6,102 bases of DNA from Lachnospiraceae bacterium (GTDB taxonomy: Bacteria > Bacillota_A > Clostridia > Lachnospirales > Lachnospiraceae). Where the stretch lies: contig DMAZ01000072.1 of assembly GCA_003446335.1 (NCBI GenBank), forward strand, positions 1 through 6,102, read 5' to 3'. The position numbers and the translations under genes were made by a program. Shown in pieces: positions 1-4,657 of the stretch (positions are counted from its first letter, which is position 1; the number at the start of each line of letters is the position of its first letter). The notes beneath the pieces are model-generated. The model saw nothing but the letters and a program-made list of their open reading frames with translations. It searched no databases and was not told the origin of the DNA.

Positions 1-1166
1 TAGCGGACATTCTGACCGGGCTTCAGATCCTGTTCATCATCCTGTTCGGATCGATTGCCTGCATCCACGGGACGCTGACCGTAGGCGGTTTTCTCGCGAT
101 GACATCCTATAACCTGATGCTTGTGTGGCCGGTCCGCCAGCTCGGCAGGGTGATCTCCGAGATGAGCAAGGCCGGCATTTCCATCGAGCGTCTCCGCTAC
201 ATCATGAATTCTCAGCCTGAGACCGATCCGGAGGGAGCGGCAGAGCCTCCGATGGATCGCGATATCTCGTTTGACCACGTCAGTTTTTCTTATGCAAATT
301 CATCCGGGCCCGTCCTCCGTGACATAAGCCTTACGGTCCCGGCCGGCACCACCCTGGGTATTCTGGGCGGGACCGGTTCCGGCAAATCTACTCTCATGTA
401 TCTGCTCGAGCACCTCTATGACCTCGGACCGGATGAAGGCCGGATCACTGTCGGCGGCGTGGATATCAGGGACATCAAAAAAGGATACCTGCGCCGGAAT
501 ACAGGGATGGTCCTGCAGGAGCCTTTCCTCTTTTCCCGTACGCTCTCCGAAAACATAGGGATTGCCGGTGATGTACAGAACATGGAGGAGATCCGCCGGG
601 CAGCGCAGATCGCATGCATAGACGACGCAATCGAGAGCTTTACGGCGGGGTATGATACATTTGTAGGCGAGCGTGGTGTCACGCTGTCCGGAGGACAGAA
701 ACAGCGCGCGGCGATTGCCCGCATGCTGATCGAAGACCCGCCGATCATGATATTTGACGATTCCCTGTCCGCTGTCGACGCCGAGACCGATATGAGGATC
801 CGCCATCAGATCCGGGAACATACCGGCTCCGCCACGGTCTTCCTGATTGCCCACCGCATCACGACGCTCATGGACGCAGACCACATCATCGTGCTTGATA
901 AAGGCAGGATCCGGGAGCAGGGGACACACGAGGAGCTGCTTGAGCAGGGCGGCCTTTACCGCCGGATCTATGATCTGCAGACGGCCGGGATCGATGAGAC
1001 GACCGATCAGGTGGAAAGTTGGCAGACGGCCGGGGTCGGTGAATCGCCTGACGGGGCCGCAGACTCGCAGATAAGCGGCACAAAGCGGCCGATTGACAGC
1101 GCGGAAAGCCTGCAGAACGTTGGAAGAAAGGGTCATGAGGCACCTTCTTCAGGGGGTATGTCATGA
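1..1166 (+). CDS. ABC exporter half-transporter, subunit 1 (5'-truncated by window edge; degenerate Walker B)
   Basis: This is the C-terminal part of a fused membrane-plus-ATPase ABC exporter subunit. The frame is open from position 3, so the true start lies upstream. The first ~60 visible residues are the end of the transmembrane domain: a hydrophobic helix, then a TVGGFLAM stretch and a WPVRQLG motif. Counting from the Met at 99, the nucleotide-binding domain has Walker A GGTGSGKST (90-98), Q-loop Q140, signature LSGGQKQR (196-203), Walker B IMIFDD (216-221) and H-loop H252. The position after the Walker B Asp, normally the catalytic Glu, is Asp221 (759-761), so this domain's own ATP site should hydrolyse poorly. 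After the domain comes a polar tail of ~63 residues built of four 15-residue degenerate repeats. The stop overlaps the next start (ATGA), indicating translational coupling with the partner subunit. Substrate unknown: multidrug, lipid or peptide export are all possible. Confidence 0.95.
   Translation, partial: ADILTGLQILFIILFGSIACIHGTLTVGGFLAMTSYNLMLVWPVRQLGRVISEMSKAGISIERLRYIMNSQPETDPEGAAEPPMDRDISFDHVSFSYANSSGPVLRDISLTVPAGTTLGILGGTGSGKSTLMYLLEHLYDLGPDEGRITVGGVDIRDIKKGYLRRNTGMVLQEPFLFSRTLSENIGIAGDVQNMEEIRRAAQIACIDDAIESFTAGYDTFVGERGVTLSGGQKQRAAIARMLIEDPPIMIFDDSLSAVDAETDMRIRHQIREHTGSATVFLIAHRITTLMDADHIIVLDKGRIREQGTHEELLEQGGLYRRIYDLQTAGIDETTDQVESWQTAGVGESPDGAADSQISGTKRPIDSAESLQNVGRKGHEAPSSGGMS
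975..1154 (+). repeat. Four tandem 45-bp / 15-residue degenerate repeats encoding the tail of ABC subunit 1
   Basis: The tail after the ATPase domain divides exactly into four 15-codon units starting at 975, 1020, 1065 and 1110, followed by Gly-Met-Ser and the stop. Each unit follows the pattern xQxxGxxxxxDxxES. The starts read LQTAG, WQTAG, SQISG and LQNVG, and Asp is at position 11 in the first three. At DNA level units 1 and 2 share GCAGACGGCCGGG (977-989 and 1022-1034, exactly 45 bp apart). Units 1 and 3 are most alike in their second halves (GAAAGT and GAAAGC ends). This suggests old tandem duplication of a 45-bp unit with divergence. The function is unknown; the composition is polar and probably flexible. 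Confidence 0.7.
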
Positions 1167-2971
1167 AAAAAGAAAAAAACGCCGGCCTGCCGTTTTTCGG
1201 GATCCCCAGGCTGTTCCCGTATCTGAAACATTACCGGTTCAAAATCATCGGTATGATCCTGCTCGGCGCCGCATCCAGCGCGATCGATGCGGCCTACCCG
1301 CTTTTTAACCGCTATGCCCTGAATCATTTTATCGGACGGATGACGCTGAACGGCATCGAGATATTTACCGCGCTTTATGTGTCGCTGCTTCTCGTTCAGG
1401 GCGTGATCAATTATGTGAGTTCCGTAGAGTGCGGAAAAGTAGAGATGTCGGTGGACAGGGACCTTCGAAATGACGCGTTCAATCACCTGCAGACCCTGTC
1501 CTTCAGCTATTTTAACAGGAATTCCGTCGGTTATATTCATGCCCGTGTCATGTCGGATACCGGCCTGATCGGCGAGGTCATTTCCTGGCGAATGATGAAT
1601 CTTGTCTGGAACGGCTCCTATGTGATCGGAGTCCTCATTGTCATGCTCCTGATCAACGTCCGCCTGGCGGCGCTCATCTGTCTGCTTGTCCCGGTCGCGG
1701 TCCTCCTCATGATGTATTTCCAGAAAAAGCTTCTCGATTACAACCGGAAGATCCGGGAAATCAACTCCAGGATCACCGGCAGCTACAACGAGGGGATCAC
1801 CGGTGCCCGTACGATCAAGATCCTCGGCATCGAGAATAAAATGATCGGCGACTTCCAGGCCGGGACCTCCAAGATGCGACGCACGTCTATCCGGGAGGCA
1901 CATTTTTCGGCGCTTTTCCTCTCGACCGTGACCATGCTCACCGCCCTGGTCCTGTCCCTCGTTCTCTGGCAGGGCGGACATCTGACGCTGGAGCGCGCGA
2001 TGGAAATCGGAACGCTCTCCGTCTTCATGTCCTATGCCCTTGAAATGCTGGAGCCCATTCAAAGCATCATTGAAACACTGTCCGGCTTTATTCAGGTACA
2101 GGCCAATATTGAGCGCGTGACAAAGCTTCTTTCGGAGGAATCCGACGTCGCGGACAGCCCGGAAGTGATCGAAAAATACGGCGATTCCTTCCACCCGAAA
2201 AAGGAGAACTGGGAAGAGCTGGTCGGAGATATTGAATTTAAAAATGTCTCTTTCAAATATCCTGACGGGGATGAATATGTCCTTAAGGATTTCAACCTGA
2301 CGGTCCCTCATGGGACAAATGTTGCCATTGTCGGAGAGACCGGCGCCGGCAAATCGACCCTGGTCAATCTCGTCTGCCGGTTTTTTGAACCGACAGAAGG
2401 CCGGGTCCTGATCGACGGACGCGATGCCCGGGAGAGATCACAGCTCTGGCTGCACAGCAATCTCGGCTATGTGCTCCAGTCACCGCACCTCTTCTCCGGT
2501 ACGGTCCGGGAGAATCTCCGCTACGGAAAACCGGACGCGAGCGACGAGGAAATCCTGAACGCGCTGCGAATCGTCTCAGCGGAATCCGTGCTTGCACGGA
2601 TGGAGAACGGTCTTGATACGGATGTCGGTGAGGGAGGCGGAATTCTGTCAACGGGAGAGAAACAGCTGCTGTCCTTTGCGAGAGCGATCCTCGCGGATCC
2701 CAGGATCCTGGTACTTGACGAGGCGACCTCCTCGATCGATACGGTGACCGAGAAGGCAATCCAGAATGCGATTCGAACGGTGATACAGGGCAGGACATCA
2801 TTTGTCATAGCACACCGGCTGTCGACGATCGTCGACGCCGATGTGATCCTGGTCGTGAAGGGAGGTAAGATCATAGGCCGGGGAACGCACACCGAGCTTA
2901 TGAAGGAGAGAGGTTATTATTACGAACTTTACACGAGGCAGTATGAGGAGCTGCTGTGGAGAGAGGCCTGA
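1163..2971 (+). CDS. ABC exporter half-transporter, subunit 2 (canonical Walker B, degenerate signature motif)
   Basis: This is a complete 602-residue half-transporter of usual length for type IV (B-family) exporters. Six hydrophobic segments are visible at roughly residues 27-47, 62-86, 144-165, 167-187, 249-270 and 280-305. A polar linker (~323-355) leads into the ATPase domain. That domain has Walker A GETGAGKST (391-399), Q-loop Q439, signature LSTGEKQ (495-501), Walker B ILVLDE (515-520) and H-loop H551. The catalytic Glu520 is present, but the signature departs from LSGGQ. Paired with subunit 1 this gives one consensus site (Walker motifs here plus LSGGQ of subunit 1) and one degenerate site, as known for heterodimeric exporters such as TM287/288 and BmrCD. 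The start is the ATG overlapping the upstream stop, 6 nt after AGGGGG (1151-1156). The membrane complex should couple ATP hydrolysis to export. The substrate cannot be told from sequence. Confidence 0.96.
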   Translation: MKKEKNAGLPFFGIPRLFPYLKHYRFKIIGMILLGAASSAIDAAYPLFNRYALNHFIGRMTLNGIEIFTALYVSLLLVQGVINYVSSVECGKVEMSVDRDLRNDAFNHLQTLSFSYFNRNSVGYIHARVMSDTGLIGEVISWRMMNLVWNGSYVIGVLIVMLLINVRLAALICLLVPVAVLLMMYFQKKLLDYNRKIREINSRITGSYNEGITGARTIKILGIENKMIGDFQAGTSKMRRTSIREAHFSALFLSTVTMLTALVLSLVLWQGGHLTLERAMEIGTLSVFMSYALEMLEPIQSIIETLSGFIQVQANIERVTKLLSEESDVADSPEVIEKYGDSFHPKKENWEELVGDIEFKNVSFKYPDGDEYVLKDFNLTVPHGTNVAIVGETGAGKSTLVNLVCRFFEPTEGRVLIDGRDARERSQLWLHSNLGYVLQSPHLFSGTVRENLRYGKPDASDEEILNALRIVSAESVLARMENGLDTDVGEGGGILSTGEKQLLSFARAILADPRILVLDEATSSIDTVTEKAIQNAIRTVIQGRTSFVIAHRLSTIVDADVILVVKGGKIIGRGTHTELMKERGYYYELYTRQYEELLWREA

Positions 2972-2972
2972 G

Positions 2973-3077
2973 ATGGCGCAGGTAAAAAAGTGCCTGGTAA
3001 AAACGCGCATTATAAGGGGCTGTCGCAATAAGCAGAAAAGTGCAGAAAATTTAATAGTACCGCTGCGCGAAGACTAA
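2973..3077 (+). other. Possible short ORF after the ABC operon, running into the palindromic element
   Basis: An ATG lies one base after the subunit 2 stop, with a GAGAGG SD-like run at 2961-2966. It opens 34 codons, starting MAQVKKCLVK, that end inside the palindromic element at 3075-3077. The second half of the frame is encoded by the element, so this is not an intact conserved gene. It could be the head of a third operon gene cut by insertion, or chance. Only the position and the SD-like run support it. Confidence 0.2.
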
Positions 3078-3133
3078 GCGCGAGCGGTACCTGAATGAAT
3101 ATTTTTGCATATAATGCTTAATGCGACAGCCCC
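3016..3133. mobile_element. 118-bp near-palindromic MITE-like element with 19-bp terminal inverted repeats
   Basis: The left end GGGGCTGTCGCAATAAGCA (3016-3034) matches the reverse complement of the right end (3115-3133) at 18 of 19 positions. The outer 12 bases are perfect. The interior is also roughly symmetric and closes on a strong inner stem: GTACCGCT at 3058-3065 pairs with AGCGGTAC at 3083-3090, extended by CGCG pairs with a bulge. There is no coding capacity. I see no convincing target-site duplication (left flank ATAA, right flank ACAA). It sits between the convergent ABC operon and small ORF, with T-runs on both outer sides (3144-3149 on plus, 2998-3003 read as T on minus). It may therefore act as a bidirectional terminator. 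The outer sequence recalls ends of transposon-derived miniature elements in clostridia; that is from memory and the parent transposase family is not established. Confidence 0.7.
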
Positions 3134-3152
3134 ACAATTTCACTTTTTTATT

Positions 3153-3166
3153 CTGTCTGTTGACAG
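3153..3166. repeat. Small inverted repeat downstream of the small ORF
   Basis: CTGTC-tgtt-GACAG forms a 5-bp stem with a 4-nt loop, 13 bp beyond the stop of the minus-strand small ORF. No T-run follows it on the minus strand, so a terminator role is weak. The element at 3016-3133 is the better candidate. Confidence 0.3.
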
Positions 3167-3178
3167 GGATCACGTCTT

Positions 3179-3280
3179 TTATGCGTTGGCGCCGACTGCC
3201 TCAAGAGTATAGTTGGAGATCGTCTTTGCTGCAAGGTATCCAAGAGCCGCTACACCGATAAGAGCTACGATTGTTGTCAT
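3179..3280 (-). CDS. 33-residue hydrophobic small protein, function unknown
   Basis: This is a short minus-strand gene of 33 codons plus TAA. It begins MTTIVALIGVAALGYLAA, a single hydrophobic helix at about residues 4-18 with small residues spaced along it (A6, G9, A12, G14). A polar segment KTISNYTLE follows, and the protein ends GANA. It has one Lys and one Glu, so it is close to neutral. The support for real translation is the purine-only leader with AGAAGGA at 3288-3294, 7 nt from the ATG. There is no upstream ORF in frame. It lies 188 nt downstream of the dehydrogenase on the same strand, but with a long AT-rich leader of its own, so separate transcription is likely. It could be a small membrane protein, a signalling or bacteriocin-like peptide, or a type I toxin. 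The neutral charge argues against a leaderless bacteriocin. I do not recognise a family. Confidence 0.6.
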   Translation of the reverse strand: MTTIVALIGVAALGYLAAKTISNYTLEAVGANA

Positions 3281-3287
3281 TTTTTTA

Positions 3288-3294
3288 TCCTTCT
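3288..3294 (-). promoter_or_regulatory. Ribosome binding site of the 33-residue small ORF
   Basis: On the minus strand AGAAGGA lies 7 nt before the ATG, within a leader that is almost all A and G from ~3321 down to the start. This is the main evidence that the small ORF is translated. Confidence 0.6.
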
Positions 3295-3331
3295 TTCTTT
3301 TTATTATTCTTTTTATCTTTTCTTATTGAGG

Positions 3332-3367
3332 GATAATCTCCGATCTTTTTATCCGGTATTGATTATC
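3332..3367 (-). promoter_or_regulatory. Hairpin in the leader of the small ORF
   Basis: GATAATC (3332-3338) and GATTATC (3361-3367) are exact reverse complements. Inside them a second short stem (CC-G-GAT / ATC-GG with one bulged G, read on minus) closes on an A-rich loop. The structure ends about 50 nt before the small ORF's ATG. It could be an mRNA leader structure or an operator. No T-run follows it on the minus strand, so it is not a typical terminator. Confidence 0.35.
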
Positions 3368-3417
3368 TGCATATATATACGTCTCTCTTAGCGGCGGGGC
3401 TAAACATTTGTATTTGT

Positions 3418-3455
3418 TTTAAATCTATTTAAATCTTTTGCTTTTTTAAATCTTT
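3418..3455. repeat. Iterated TTTAAATCT direct repeats
   Basis: TTTAAATCT occurs exactly at 3418-3426, 3428-3436 and 3445-3453, and a partial TTTAAATTCT begins at 3453. Start spacing is 10, 17 and 8 bp. On the minus strand they read AGATTTAAA and lie ~140-175 nt upstream of the small ORF start. They could be binding sites for a regulator that recognises direct repeats, or just low-complexity AT-rich sequence. Confidence 0.4.
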
Positions 3456-3468
3456 AAATTCTTTTATG

Positions 3469-4416
3469 TCACATCACCCGGATCGGAGCACCGTTCATAT
3501 AGGCCGTGACATTCTCAAATGCCATCTCCGCTCTCCGGACAATAGACTCTTCTGTGTCGAACCCGACATGGGGCGTACACACCAGATTCGGCGCCCCCAG
3601 AAGCGGATGTCCTTCCGGCAGCGGCGGATCCTTCTCATAGACATCGATTCCGGCCTTGATGCGGTCTGCATAAAGCGCGTCAGCAAGTGCTTTGGTATCG
3701 ATGACCGGACCTCTGGCTGTATTGATCAGTATTGCTCCCTGTTTCATCAGGGCGATTTCTTTTTCACCGATCAGCCCTTTGGTCTCAGGCGTCAGAGGTG
3801 TGTGGACGGAGATAATATCCGCCTGCTTCATGACGTCTTCCAGGGACATAAGCTCGATGCCGATCTCTTTGGCCTTCGGTCTGACACTTCTGTTGTAACC
3901 GATCACGCGGCAATGGAAGGCTTTAAAGATTTCAGCCGTTCTGCAGCCGATCGCGCCGGTCCCGATAATACCTACGGTCCGTCCGGCAAGTTCATTGCCT
4001 GCAAGTTTTCCCTTTCCTTCCCCTGCCTGAACGGCCGAATTGCAGGCAGTAATATTGCGCAGGCAATCCAGTGTCAGACCTACCGCAAGTTCAGCCACAG
4101 CGTCATCGCAGTAGCCGCCGGTGTTGGAAATGACGATTCCCCGCTCTCTGCAGACATCGGTGTCAACGTGGTCGATGCCGACAAAGGCGACAGAGACGAA
4201 CTTCAGGTTCTTATCCGCCCGGATGACTTCACCGGGAAGCGGATGATTGGCGATAATCAGGATGTCGGCGTCGTCCGCCCGTCGGATCAGCTCGTCGGTA
4301 TCCGTGGAAAATGAATCGTAGGCGATAAAGGTATGACCGCCGCTGCGCAGTTCGCCTGCCATTTTTTCTATGACTTCAGGGGCTGTGCCCAGGGGCTCCA
4401 TGAGAACAATTTTCAT
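3469..4416 (-). CDS. D-isomer-specific 2-hydroxyacid dehydrogenase family protein
   Basis: This is a 315-residue NAD(P)-dependent oxidoreductase expected to interconvert a D-2-hydroxyacid and its 2-keto acid in the cytoplasm. An N-terminal catalytic half (1-~98) and C-terminal return segment (~288-315) flank the Rossmann domain. The dinucleotide motif is GTGAIG (152-157). Further motifs are NTARGP with the substrate Arg235, the DVYEKDPP segment (258-265) and TPHVG with catalytic His283. At the position usually Glu (as in DVFPTEP of PGDH) there is Asp263. After strand beta-2 the sequence is GYNRS instead of an Asp, which hints at NADP(H) tolerance. I chose the ATG at 4416: it gives the usual MKIVLMEP start and has GGAAAGGAAG 6 nt upstream, whereas the earlier in-frame ATG at 4458 adds 14 polar residues and lies across a hairpin. 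It is transcribed divergently from the DUF89-HD operon. Length and motifs fit the family; exact substrate (glyoxylate, lactate, phosphoglycerate or other) is not decided. Confidence 0.93.
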   Translation of the reverse strand: MKIVLMEPLGTAPEVIEKMAGELRSGGHTFIAYDSFSTDTDELIRRADDADILIIANHPLPGEVIRADKNLKFVSVAFVGIDHVDTDVCRERGIVISNTGGYCDDAVAELAVGLTLDCLRNITACNSAVQAGEGKGKLAGNELAGRTVGIIGTGAIGCRTAEIFKAFHCRVIGYNRSVRPKAKEIGIELMSLEDVMKQADIISVHTPLTPETKGLIGEKEIALMKQGAILINTARGPVIDTKALADALYADRIKAGIDVYEKDPPLPEGHPLLGAPNLVCTPHVGFDTEESIVRRAEMAFENVTAYMNGAPIRVM

Positions 4417-4422
4417 AGCTGA

Positions 4423-4432
4423 CTTCCTTTCC
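4423..4432 (-). promoter_or_regulatory. Ribosome binding site that fixes the dehydrogenase start
   Basis: On the minus strand GGAAAGGAAG is followed by the 6-nt spacer TCAGCT and ATG at 4416. No comparable site precedes the upstream in-frame ATG at 4458. Confidence 0.75.
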
Positions 4433-4433
4433 T

Positions 4434-4461
4434 TATTTGGCGATTGCCTATTTGGCAATCG
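4434..4461. promoter_or_regulatory. Inverted and direct repeat overlapping the plus-strand -35: candidate operator
   Basis: CGATTGCC (4441-4448) and GGCAATCG (4454-4461) form a perfect 8-bp inverted repeat around a TATTT loop. The same bases also hold a direct repeat, TATTTGGCGAT (4434-4444) and TATTTGGCAAT (4449-4459). The right half contains the -35 TTGGCA of the plus-strand promoter, and the whole lies in the 5' leader of the dehydrogenase mRNA just upstream of its SD. A protein bound here could control both directions. As RNA it would form a leader hairpin for the dehydrogenase. Confidence 0.5.
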
Positions 4462-4480
4462 TGTTTATATGTGTTACAAT
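4452..4480 (+). promoter_or_regulatory. Sigma-70/SigA-type promoter for the DUF89-HD operon
   Basis: TTGGCA (4452-4457) is five of six to the -35 consensus. It is separated by 17 bp from TACAAT (4475-4480), which is five of six to the -10 consensus and carries the TG extension (4472-4473). The predicted transcript would start near 4487 and leave a leader of about 170 nt before the DUF89 start at 4658. Confidence 0.6.
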
Positions 4481-4496
4481 TCCGTAAATCGGATAT

Positions 4497-4512
4497 CTTT
4501 AACCGATTAAAG
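4497..4512. promoter_or_regulatory. Palindrome at the minus-strand promoter: candidate operator
   Basis: CTTTAA-ccga-TTAAAG is a perfect 16-bp inverted repeat. It overlaps the predicted minus-strand -10 and start site, and is just downstream of the predicted plus-strand start. A second repeat AATCGG (4487-4492) / CCGATT (4503-4508) interlocks with it, so the two structures would be mutually exclusive as RNA or form a composite protein site. Confidence 0.4.
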
Positions 4513-4519
4513 TATAACA
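4511..4519 (-). promoter_or_regulatory. Extended -10 promoter element for the dehydrogenase
   Basis: Read on minus, TGTTATACT is an extended -10 (TG-n-TATACT). The -35 region at 17-bp spacing (TTTTAT) is poor, which the TG extension could compensate. Transcription would start near 4504 and give a leader of ~88 nt. The call is a best guess among weak alternatives. Confidence 0.4.
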
Positions 4520-4567
4520 CTGCCTTCTTTAAGATAAAAGAGGCGGCAGCGCGGGATTTGTACCGCG
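4520..4567 (+). promoter_or_regulatory. Two successive hairpins in the DUF89 leader
   Basis: Hairpin A pairs CTGCC (4520-4524) with GGCAG (4545-4549), and TCTTT (4526-4530) with AAAGA (4537-4541). Hairpin B pairs CGCGG (4550-4554) with CCGCG (4563-4567) around an 8-nt loop. They are directly adjacent, lie wholly inside the predicted leader, and end 90 nt before the start codon. No T-run follows, so attenuation by intrinsic termination is not supported. RNA stability or a protein site is possible. Confidence 0.35.
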
Positions 4568-4645
4568 ATGAAGACGATCGTCACCTTACGCGCATATCTA
4601 AAGACTCGTAACGGGTATTGCGCAATAAAGAATAAGAAAGACAAC

Positions 4646-4652
4646 AGGGTGG
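4646..4652 (+). promoter_or_regulatory. Ribosome binding site that fixes the DUF89 start
   Basis: AGGGTGG lies 5 nt before the ATG at 4658. The earlier in-frame ATG at 4568 has no SD and follows a hairpin immediately. Confidence 0.65.
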
Positions 4653-4657
4653 AACAG

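Larger units (their letters stand above)
3281..3468 (-). promoter_or_regulatory. AT-rich leader/control region between dehydrogenase 3' end and the small ORF
   Basis: This 188-bp stretch contains no other ORF. Positions 3401-3468 have only about 10 G/C in 68 bases, far below the flanking genes. From the dehydrogenase side it holds the TTTAAATCT iterations (3418-3455), then a GC-looped hairpin TTAGC-ggcggg-GCTAA (3388-3403). An ATATATATA run follows at 3371-3379, and then a larger hairpin (3332-3367). No clean -35/-10 pair is visible on the minus strand. TTTAGC (3404-3399) with TATATA (3379-3374) at 19-bp spacing is the best I find, and it is weak. The region probably combines the end of the dehydrogenase transcript with the promoter and untranslated leader of the small ORF. 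Confidence 0.4.

Noticed and set aside
99..101. ATG at 99 as the start of ABC subunit 1
   Set aside because: The frame is open to the window edge and the upstream codons encode a transmembrane helix that belongs to the exporter domain. This Met is internal.
300..1136. 278-codon minus-strand frame opposite ABC subunit 1
   Set aside because: It overlaps the Walker A, signature and Walker B coding sequence and has no protein-like features of its own.
1133..2311. 392-codon open frame on the minus strand opposite ABC subunit 2
   Set aside because: It is antisense to a clear ABC gene with all ATPase motifs. The translation is rich in His, Asp, Arg and Gln with no domain, as expected for a codon-bias shadow.
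3418..3455. CRISPR-like array from the TTTAAATCT copies
   Set aside because: Units are 9 bp with spacings of 8-17 bp and no unique spacers, so this is not a CRISPR array. No repeat-spacer array or tRNA/rRNA-like sequence was seen anywhere in the window.
3466..4314. 282-codon open frame on the plus strand opposite the dehydrogenase
   Set aside because: The minus-strand frame carries every dehydrogenase motif. The plus frame has no recognisable domain and no SD.
4417..4458. Upstream in-frame ATG extending the dehydrogenase by 14 residues
   Set aside because: It lies across an 8-bp inverted repeat with no SD. The ATG at 4416 has a strong SD and a family-typical start.
4568..4657. Upstream in-frame ATG extending DUF89 by 30 residues
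   Set aside because: There is no SD, it directly follows a hairpin, the extension is basic and unlike the family, and the ATG at 4658 has a good SD and the typical N terminus.
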